A stretch of DNA of 64,000 bases from Ptychodera flava. Its lineage: Eukaryota > Hemichordata > Enteropneusta > Ptychoderidae. Made by a program: the position numbers and the translations under genes. Shown piece after piece: positions 55,501 through 64,000 of the stretch. The stretch is from the NCBI RefSeq assembly GCF_041260155.1, contig NC_091944.1, positions 15,759,272 through 15,823,271 on the forward strand. The letters run 5' to 3'. Position 1 is the stretch's first letter. The number at the start of each line of letters is the position of its first letter. A model generated the notes under the pieces. That model did not search any database and was not told where the DNA came from. It saw only the letters and a list, made by a program, of their open reading frames with translations.

Positions 55501-57409
55501 GTCCCTTAGTAAGCAGGGGGCTTTGGGGCGGATGCCCGTTTACATGTAAACAACTAACCAAACCTATTGTTGCAACGTTTCCAGGGATTACACCATTTCT
55601 ATTTCTGGTGCAATATTGAGAAAATCGAATTGCCTTTGGTTTCAGGTCGCATGCCAACTCAGCTCAAATGATTCCGACACACTTTTTTTTCAAGTAGTAT
55701 GACTCCGCGTGATAATGTTACAGCATGAAATATGACTCTGTGCGGTACGTAAACGGCCAATCTCCGTATTGTGAACCGTCTTGGAAACCTGGCATTGCAT
55801 ACTCAAACCAAATCATTAGGGGCCCGAAAAAGTTATAATATCGAAATATTTACAGCAATGATGTCAACTTGGGAACTGCCCTTCAAATTTGTGCATGCTT
55901 GTTTAAGGTACCTGGCTGGAAAATCTCTATTCGGTCTGCCTTCTCGAATAAACGGTCAACTTACGCTGTTGCCCGAAAAAGTTATAATATCGAAATATTT
56001 ACAGCAATGATGTCAACTTGGGAACTGCCCTTCAAATTTGTGCATGCTTGTTTAAGGTACCTGGCTGGAAAATCTCTATTCGGTCTGTCTTCTCGATTGA
56101 ACGGTCAACTTACGCTGTTGATCACGCGGGTTTTTTTTTCAAAGCCGCTTCATTGTTGACTTCAATGTAACAATTACATTCCAAAGTATCAGATGATTTA
56201 GCGGGTTCATTAAAACCCGCAAAGATAAATCCTAGATCTTATAGAAAGACCGTCTAGCGTCTATAGCTATCAAGAGCATTATGGAGAATATGAACTTATC
56301 TGGTGTCAAGGTCTGTTGGCTCCAAAAAACATCTCCAGTATTAAAAACCAACTTGGAATTTTTTTAGCGTGTATTTCACCGACCTCAGCCTGAATGATTT
56401 GAACAGGCCCCTTTGGAAATGTCATTGCCGTAAATTTATAACGGATAATTATGGCAATAAAAGTTTGAGTTGGTGCGGGTGGACTCTGGATAGGCGCTTC
56501 TTGAATCGTGTTTGTATGCATTGATACTGCTACCGAAAATCTATAGCAACGCTGAAATGGTACAACCTGACCCGTGTAAGAGAAATTCCTGTGGTAGATA
56601 GTATAACTGTCGATGAAAGCCGCACCTGTCCGTGCAAAGCGTTTACAGTAATCAGTGACGAGAGTTAAACTTGTGTTGGCTAAAGAAATCTGAGATGAGT
56701 GGGAACTCAGTGACTCGTTGTAAGTGTTTTGCGCCTTGGGCATGCTTGTGGGACCGGTAAACTAGCGGCAATTATGCTTCAGGTAAAACACCGGACGAGA
56801 ATCCGACACCTTTCACAATTTTCTGGTCCGATTTTTTCCCTCACGGTTGCAATGGAAGATACTATGGGGCGGCAAACTGCCTGCGAAAACTGACTAAACC
56901 GTTCTCGTGGCACTTTTGTGCAGGGAAGGATATAGACGAGCTCATGAAACAATGAAAACAGTCGTCCGCATTTGCGAAATTCGCTTCTTTTTGTTTTTAT
57001 TTCTTTATTAAACTTGTAAAGCAAACTGACGTCTAGGGGAAGGAGTTCCAACAACATTATCACTTAATTACACGGTGCAAGAAATCGCCCACTTCTTGCA
57101 AACTTTTATAGTTCAACACAAATCAGTGTCTGGTTACACTTTCGCCCGTTTCTCTCATAACACTGGTCAAATCGGCGTTGAAAATACGTTATTTACTGGA
57201 ATATGAGTGTCGGCAGAATTTATTGACTATACTGGAATGAGTGGTACTCTGTTGAGACAATGATCTGATTGGAAAGATCAGCTTATATTCTTTGCAACAC
57301 GGGTTCTTCAATGAAAAATATTTATACGTGTAATTGAGACCCATTTTAAGCAAAGAAAATTTTGAGGAATCCTACATGACTTCATTAATTGTTACATTTG
57401 TTTGGCCTA
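52508..57409. other. spacer upstream of gene B, nothing coding recognised
   Basis: Should hold gene B's promoter. Contains a 149-bp tandem duplication (55823-56120) and several short ORFs without recognisable similarity. Confidence 0.5.
55823..56120. repeat. 149-bp unit duplicated in tandem
   Basis: Two almost identical copies beginning cccgaaaaagttataatatc at 55823 and 55972. Only a few differences (for example ctgccttctcgaata / ctgtcttctcgattg), so recent. Confidence 0.95.
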
Positions 57410-58084
57410 AAAATCTGCAACACGAATGCGCTTTTGTTGCTATACAAGGAAATGCCCGACAAGGGGACGATGACGATGAGACAATATATAATATATGCAT
57501 GCCATCGATGAGTCGAACAACTAAAACCCCATTTAGCTGCACTATTAATATATTTTCTCTTAATTTTGTTCTGTTCCTGAAGAAAATGTCCTACTCCCCA
57601 AATCAAGTCGATTGTCCAGTATTCAACTTGTCGTTACAGCTGATATGTAGGTATGTTCGATGCTATACTGCTTGGATAAAACTGAAGTCTGGAACTAGAA
57701 TTCATTTGTAATATTAACTTTTCATATTGTACATAGCGTTATGTTTACAGGGCTAATACTTCATAATCCATCATGTATGTACTTCACAGAGAAGAATACA
57801 CATAATAAACTAGCTTCCTTTTTACACATTCGCCAGCCCTGTACAAGCTTTTGTTTATTCGACAATGAAATTTTCCCATGGAACGAATTCAAAGAAACTA
57901 AGCCGACGAGAACAATCTTTGGTAAACTCGATTTTTGATATTTTAGGTCTTAGCATCTGTTTATAGCTAGATGATGAATAGACGTCATGAATACTTTACT
58001 GGTAGAAATTTAGAACGGTGTATATTGTTAAACCGTGTGTAGACTTTGATTTCTAACTGTGCGTACACAGATGAAATTAGGGCC

Positions 58085-58161
<77 letters not shown>

Positions 58162-60607
58162 GGTCAAACTGACCATTTCAATCGAACTGACAAAGACTTC
58201 GGTAAAAGCGAAAGCAAGAGTAAGCGTAACAAATAAGCAACTCGCCAATTTTAGATTACCAAGAAGTTGAAATTTATCTTTTTTAATGCATGAATTTTGG
58301 CGGGAAAATGTAATTGTTTAGTCACGATACCATATCTGTATACATTTCTCGTTTAATAATTTGTTATAATTTAATGAAAGCAATAAGTTGATCAGAGTTC
58401 AATCAAATATGACAGTATCTCCTGAAATGACGCAATGTTGTTTAATTCAGGTATGCTCAGTACTACCGCAACCCAAACCTTAACATACTTGCGTGTCCAT
58501 TCCAAACCCCCTCCCTGTTTGTACAGGGCAGTTCCTTGCAATAGGAATTTATTTCCGAGAAACCGGGAAGCCAGGGTACTTTCCTGTTGATATATTTCGT
58601 TAACTCCGTGGACATCACAAGCAAACATCAACGGCGCTCTTATAGCGTTGTGTATGATGTTACTGTTGAATGTATGGTTGGAGGAACCAAAATTAGATTA
58701 TTTCTGTGTATATTGCCTTGTACTTTTGAAATGCCTTTTATTCCCTAAAAGAGCAAGCCAGTTTATTGATACTAGTTGATTGATGTGAACATCGACAACG
58801 AAAAAAAGTCGTGTCGCTATCTTCACAGTCTAGATAGTGCAAAAACGCTGCTTATCTCAAGCCAAAAAGTGTCAAAACTGGTATCAAATATTCTATTGGT
58901 CAAAAATGACTCCCCCGGTATGATGCCACTTGTTCCGCATGCATTACTGCTCAGCGGTACAATATCACTTCATGTGTGAACAATTGTGTGTATGTGTTGC
59001 ACGCAAATCGTCGTAATCAAACTATGCAATGTAAAGATTTCACACCCATCGCTTAATGTTACAGGTCTTTTGCTACGAATTACATTTTACAGAACGTAAC
59101 ATACTGCACAGGTGACAGGTCGAAAAGATTACATTACGGTGGATCGAAGATGGATTTTCGCTGTGTCTGACTGTAGCTGTATACTATTTCAACTAGACGA
59201 CTTGCAAGGAGTCACATACACTCGACTCATAATATTCATGTAATGTAAGTAGCACACAAAATTGGAACTATCTGGGCAAAACAAAACAAAACAAAACAAA
59301 ACAAAACGAGTACTATTTCGTTACTGTCCGTTCCCTCGAGATTCCCTCAATGTACATTTCAAAGACAATACCTCTTATATTTCGACATTGTTTTCGAACA
59401 CGCCTGTCAATTATACGTTACTTGCAGTAAATCAGAAATACTTGGTATTCGAATTATGATATCTTTAATGTGGGTAATACGTGATCATCGTACATGATTA
59501 CATTATTACAGAAAATCGTTCATTGCCAAAATACACCAGCGATATGTCGTAAAATAAAGTGAACATAACGAGAATATAGTACTGAGTATGGTGAAATCAT
59601 TCAAAAATTCTCCCTCGTGGAGTCAAAGGTTTCTGGTACCATCAAGATGCAGAATAAGTTCGTTGTCGTTTGGTAAATATCGTCAAAAACATGTGAGTGG
59701 AGTCTATGCAAAATTCGAACATGTACATGTACTTCACGCTCTAGCGTACCTGCAGATATGTGTATACTGTTTATGTAGAACCCCATGTAGATACAGCACG
59801 TTAAATGTCTACGGTCGTTATACAGTTGCAATTCACTCTCTGGCTCTTGGCTTAACTGTGTTGTTACCAAAGAAAAGTTCAAGCCGCCAAAGTGCTGCTT
59901 TCACATGATGAAGATGTGAAGCGGCTCGGAAGGTCCTATCTAATCGGCAGGTTTTAATCATTTACAGAAACTTAGGGAGTCTGGAACTAAGGCTATTGTG
60001 TAGCTGGTCGGTTGTTTGACAATGACTCAATAATGACAACGATAACTAGCCAGCCAATAAGATAAAATCTTCCGAGACGCTGCACTGGTCTTGCAAAAAA
60101 TAATTACTTGTTCGACAGTGTTAAGAGTTCGTCCCACTATAAGAAAGGGAGCGCTAACATGACCACTGGGTTATCAATATATTCATTTGTTTTCCAAAGG
60201 AAATGTTAGTCATTCTTAAGAGAATCTGCAACAATTTGATAGTTTCGGGGTGCTTTTTGTCAAATACAAAATGTATACTGATTCTTACATATATATGGCC
60301 AACCACGACGCGTTCATAAAAAACATCGGGTGACAGTTATTGGGACTCTCAAATTTCTACAATTTTCTTCTGATCTATACCTCTTGTGGGCCCATTTTAA
60401 AGCTCTTGGAGAAAAAACGTTTAACGTCTTAGTTTTTTCGAAAATCAAAAATATCATTTTCTCCCATAGAGTTAACACAGGGATGGCGACCATTTTGAAT
60501 TTCAAATATCGCAAAATGTTGGGTATTTTGTTTCGCTAGTTCCAAACTTTCCACGGTGACCCCGATTTTTATTGTTGATTTGGGAAGAGAATGGTTGAAA
60601 ATTTCAT
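57410..60607. repeat. 3' flank of gene C, duplicated copy 2
   Basis: Collinear with 40390-45220 at high identity, but lacking the 42661-43272 element and about 0.6 kb after the CT repeat. Confidence 0.9.
58085..58159. repeat. (CT)n microsatellite
   Basis: Paralogous to 41327-41383. Confidence 0.97.
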
Positions 60608-60660
60608 TTAGGAAAGTTTAAGCAAAAGTTTAAGGATTTCATTTTCGAGGCGCATACTAC
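60330..60660 (-). mobile_element. MITE copy 9, reverse orientation, overlaps gene C terminus
   Basis: ctctcaaatttctacaattt ... gcgaccattttgaatttcaa ... ttttcgaggcgcatactacTTAA (60661-60664). The outer left end is lost. Its right end contains the predicted stop of gene C. Confidence 0.88.
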
Positions 60661-61086
60661 TTAAAGTCCCGAATAGACTCAATGAATTACTCCCCCCGAA
60701 AACTATCATGTATTTGTTCTGAAAACATGCGTACAAGTCAGCGAAAGGTTTACTTTCCTTTCCCCTGAATACTGAATGCATTGAGCATGAAACCATAAGC
60801 TGGTTTTGTGAGTTCTCAGCACTCGACATTGGAAGTCCCCGACCACGTGGCGGGCGTCTGACAGCTTTCATCGGTTTTTTTGCACCTTTGAACGCCATCG
60901 ATGGCTGTACTGTAGGTTGTTGTTGTTTTTGTTGTTGTTGTTGTTGTTTTTGTTGTTGTTGATAATCCTGCTTGATTTCTCGTTGATGGCTCGTAGGGTG
61001 GGCGTTGTTTTGAACTTGGGAACTCATCGGTGCGTTGAACAGGGGCTCTGCGTGATCGGGTTGAGTCATCCGAGATTGTTGGGCAG
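60608..61086 (-). CDS. PIDD1-like: Gene C: tail exon, extended
   Basis: Gln-rich tail with a longer glutamine tract than gene B (TTG/TTT repeat at 60918-60961), an RG patch, then a shifted frame (SCSMHSVFRGKESKPFADLY...) ending SSMRLENEILKLLLKLS. That last stretch lies in a MITE (60330-60660). Confidence 0.65.
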
Positions 61087-61367
61087 CTGAAGGTGGCAAA
61101 GTAAAACGTATTTTCTATTTTTGTATACACAGTACTTTGTTTGCAAGGACAGGTGTTTGTATTACATCATATCTGTAAGTAGACTTCTGATGATTGATGT
61201 CTCCTTTGCCAGGATAAATATGATGAAGCTCTGTCATGAGACGAAGTGACGCCAACTGAATCGTCAACACACAGTTTTGCCCTATTAAATGGAAAGTGCT
61301 TTGCACATTCCATGCTTTTTCATAAATCTAGTTGTAACATGGAAAAAAAAAACACTTCAACCAAGGA

Positions 61368-61440
<73 letters not shown>

Positions 61441-63338
61441 AAAGTTTGGATACTTTATGGCCAAATTATTTGACGTACCTGAAATGGCCCTTTGGATAGT
61501 TTCTGCTAACTGTTTGTTCCCAATGTTTTCTAGGGCACTTAAAAGATCGACGAGCAACGCCTTGTTTCCCTTTTGCTTCTTCCATGTCTGTAGTATCTGA
61601 TGGATCTGTTCGTTCGTGTTGTGTCTATCTTCATAGACGATTTTTTCAACGTCAGTGTCTGAGAGCAGTTTACGCCCGAAACTTTTGATGTCGGATGGAA
61701 GCAGTTTCTGCTCTATCAGGTCAAAGCTGATGTCGAGAGGATGAGGCGACGATGTCGGAATCTGTATATGGAAACGAATGAAACTCACTGATGTGTTACC
61801 GTTCTAAATATGTCGTCTACAATTCAAGTGCAAATATATTTAGACATACAATTACTCTATATGCATTGCCAGGAAACTAAATGGATGCTATAGGTGAAAT
61901 TCGTGCAGCCAGGACACCTCTTCAGTATTGCCACCTTTCATTTAAAGGCATGATTTCCAATCACACACAATACAATTTGCATATAATTTACATTAAGTAT
62001 GCACCTCGAAAGTGAAAGACTTAAACTTTTGCTCTAACTTTCCTCAAGGAATCTTTCAATCATTCTCTTTCAAAATCAAGAATAAAATTAGGGGGTCATC
62101 GCGCAAACTTTGGTACTAGAGAAACAAATCACCCGGCAAGATTTACCGATATTAGAAATTCAAAATGGCCGCCATCCCTGTGTTAACTCTATAAAGAAAA
62201 ATAAAAATTTTCGAATTTCGAAAAACTAAGCCGGTGAAAAGTTTTCTTTCACCAAGAGCTTCAAAATGAACCCCCACATGTGGTATATCAGAAGAGAATT
62301 GTAAAAATTTGAGAGTACGAATGTCTGTCCCCGAGGTGCGTTCTACCTTAAAACGACAGGAAATAAGAGTATCCTATACATCATGCCATTTTCAATATAG
62401 ACTTTAAAATGAGTACCTCATACCAGTGTGATGCTCCTCGGGGATAGAGATTACAATATTCTTTTGGTCTATCACTCATGGGGCCCATTTTGAAACTCAT
62501 GAAGTAAAAGTTTCCACGGGCTTAGCTTTGCGAAAATGAATAATTTTATTTTTCTCTCATAGAAATACCACATGGATGGTAGCCATTATGAATTTCAAAT
62601 CTACCTAAAAATTGGTTAATTTGTTTCTCCAGTGCCAAACTTTACACGGTGACCCCGGATTTTCATTATTGAGTTAGAAAGAAAACGGGTGATTTGCTTG
62701 AGGAAACTTTGTGCAAAAATGTGTCTTTAAATTTCGAGCCGCGAAACCTTAAGTTGCTTTATGCTTTTGTGGAAATGATTGGGTAATGATTCAAACAGTT
62801 GCAGGTAATTTCCCCTTACATGCATACCTTGCCCTTCACAGGACACGGCAGTTCGAACTTTAATTTACAGTAAACAGATTCATCGTCGTCACTATTCCTA
62901 GTCCTCGTAAAGATCACATATCCTTGCACGCGGTCATCGCCATAGTTGTCGCCGCTCGGGTCAAAGGACACGGTCAACTCGGCCCAACACCGGCGTTCCG
63001 CGTAGAACGTTAGATACTCTTCGCTGCCCTTGTCGATCTTGAACTGATCTCCACCAACATGAAGGTAAACCCTCTCTCCCTCTGGCAGGTCGATATCACG
63101 GGAAGATGGAAGAGAAGAATTTTTCCTCCAGTCCTCTTTTTTCATCTCTTCAAGACGTTCTTTGCACATGTCACTCACAACGCAGTCGACGTAAAGGTTT
63201 TTGGGGTTCTCCTTGTGGCGCAGAAGAATAAAGTTTACAACTTTACAGTTTTTTCGCGCCATTCCAGTGGCCTTTCGAGCAGTCTTTTCCACTTCAATCC
63301 CAGCATCGGCAAGAGCAACAACGAAGCGAGTACAACCC
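60608..63338 (-). CDS. PIDD1-like: PIDD1-like gene C, partial: UPA, death domain and tail exons
   Basis: Only the last three exons lie in the window: 63338-62828 (UPA), 61761-61479 (death domain) and 61086-60608 (tail). The first two have exactly gene B's lengths (511, 283) and close sequence (RGCTRFVVALADAGIEVEK; NTNEQIHQILQTWKKQKGNK). The 5' exons should lie beyond 64000. No frame break is seen. The tail starts like gene B (MTQPDHAEPLFNAPMSSQVQ, RRPPRGRGLPMSSAENSQNQ). A net +5-base difference near 60790 then shifts it past gene B's stop, and it ends 56 codons later within a MITE. Confidence 0.88.
61371..61436. repeat. (CT)n microsatellite in gene C last intron
   Basis: Paralogous to 45837-45919. 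Confidence 0.97.
61479..61761 (-). CDS. PIDD1-like: Gene C: death-domain exon
   Basis: IPTSSPHPLDISFDLIEQKL, IKSFGRKLLSDTDVEKIVYE, NEQIHQILQTWKKQKGNKAL, DLLSALENIGNKQLAETIQR. Intact. Confidence 0.93.
61997..62347 (+). mobile_element. MITE copy 10, intact-looking
   Basis: TTAA at 61993-61996 and 62348-62351. gtatgcacctcgaaagtg ... aaaatggccgccatccctg ... cccgaggtgcgttctacc. In the gene C intron between UPA and death-domain exons. Confidence 0.92.
62420..62748 (-). mobile_element. MITE copy 11, reverse orientation
   Basis: gtgatgctcctcggggatag ... ggtagccattatgaatttca ... gagccgcgaaacc, TTAA at 62749-62752. More diverged than copy 10, only about 70 bases away in opposite orientation. Confidence 0.82.
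62828..63338 (-). CDS. PIDD1-like: Gene C: UPA exon
   Basis: ATGMARKNCKVVNFILLRHK, LYVDCVVSDMCKERLEEMKK, DIDLPEGERVYLHVGGDQFK, ending LPCPVKGK at gtatgc. Preceded by ttatttcaacag. Confidence 0.92.
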
Positions 63339-63883
63339 CTGTTGAAATAAAGAAAAACGGTGGAATGGTGTCAAATAAACGTGAAAAGTTTAAAGCCCCA
63401 TTAGCTGCATCTTTTAGAATTATATTTTATAATTTTACTTTTAAGCTAAATTAAGTTTGTAAGAATATACTAAGGTGTGTGTATACACTCATTATTAATT
63501 AACTGCCCGTTGGGACTGCACATGCAATTCTGAACACGATAAAGATTACACTGCGATTAAATATTTGCCTAAACATTAAATTGCAGCCACATGTGGAAAA
63601 GTAAAAACCGTGGATACTGTGCATATCTGCACTGAAATCTGCACATAAACTGCACAGAGTAGCCTAATGTAATGCATAGGGTTGAATGTTTTCAATTGTG
63701 GCATTGTATGTTCTGTTTCCCTTTCAGAGAAAACCGGGGAGAATATGAAGATATTTCAAGAGTGGGGCTAGTTGGGCTTTAAAATGCAGATTTAATTAGT
63801 CCACGTGTTGGAAGAGAGTATAGCTGCATCTTGATGATGCAGAGTGAAAACTCATACTTCCCAAGAAATTCATATGAATGTAT

Positions 63884-63938
63884 TACGGTGGCTTACTGAG
63901 GCCACATTACTCCTATGGCCTCATTAAGCCACCGTATA
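63884..63938. repeat. 55-bp foldback palindrome
   Basis: tacggtggcttactgaggcca pairs with the complement of tggcctcattaagccaccgta. Confidence 0.85.
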
Positions 63939-64000
63939 TATGAAACCTCTCCCGTCTTGGTCCCATTTTTACGTACATCGGCGCACATTATGCGAAGTGG

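Noticed and set aside
56306-56743. 145-codon minus-strand ORF
   Set aside because: No recognisable motif and not conserved at the paralogous position.

Overview
The window looks like nuclear DNA of an invertebrate deuterostome (amphioxus, acorn worm or echinoderm grade). The genes are split into many exons by 0.3-2.5 kb introns. It holds a TRPC channel and a tandem family of PIDD1-like LRR-ZU5-UPA-death-domain genes, and it is dense in microsatellites and short inverted-repeat elements. Species cannot be fixed from the sequence alone.

Layout. 1-6318: no gene recognised; one 1.2 kb inverted-terminal-repeat element and two foldback palindromes. 6319-24940 (+): a complete TRPC-type cation channel in 14 exons (about 1027 residues). 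Its introns carry microsatellites, LINE 3' ends, a 913 bp TTAA-flanked element and a fossil death-domain exon. 24941-29488: intergenic space between two convergent genes, with two MITE copies. 29489-38569 (-): PIDD1-like gene A, 8 exons, 960 residues, all splice phases consistent. 38570-45220: 3' flank of gene B. 45221-52507 (-): PIDD1-like gene B, same 8-exon structure, one base short in the first exon. 52508-60607: spacer, whose last 3 kb is a second copy of gene B's 3' flank. 60608-63338 (-): last three exons of PIDD1-like gene C; its 5' part lies beyond the window.

Genes B and C and their 3' flanks form a tandem duplication with a period of about 15.5-17 kb. Gene A is an older, more diverged relative. 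Exon lengths and phases are nearly identical across copies. Comparing the two flanks dates insertions: a 612 bp foldback element is in one flank only. A MITE family (about 350 bp, TTAA-flanked, 11 recognisable copies) is scattered from 15.8 kb onward; one copy appears to supply the last codons of gene C and another lies 20 bases from a splice donor of gene B.

The TRPC protein is a plasma-membrane, non-selective calcium-permeable channel gated downstream of phospholipase C. The PIDD1-like proteins are predicted cytosolic or nuclear death-domain scaffolds. No functional link between the two is implied beyond proximity, but a broken death-domain exon with its flanking intron and CT repeat inside a TRPC intron shows that the array has shed a piece into its neighbour.
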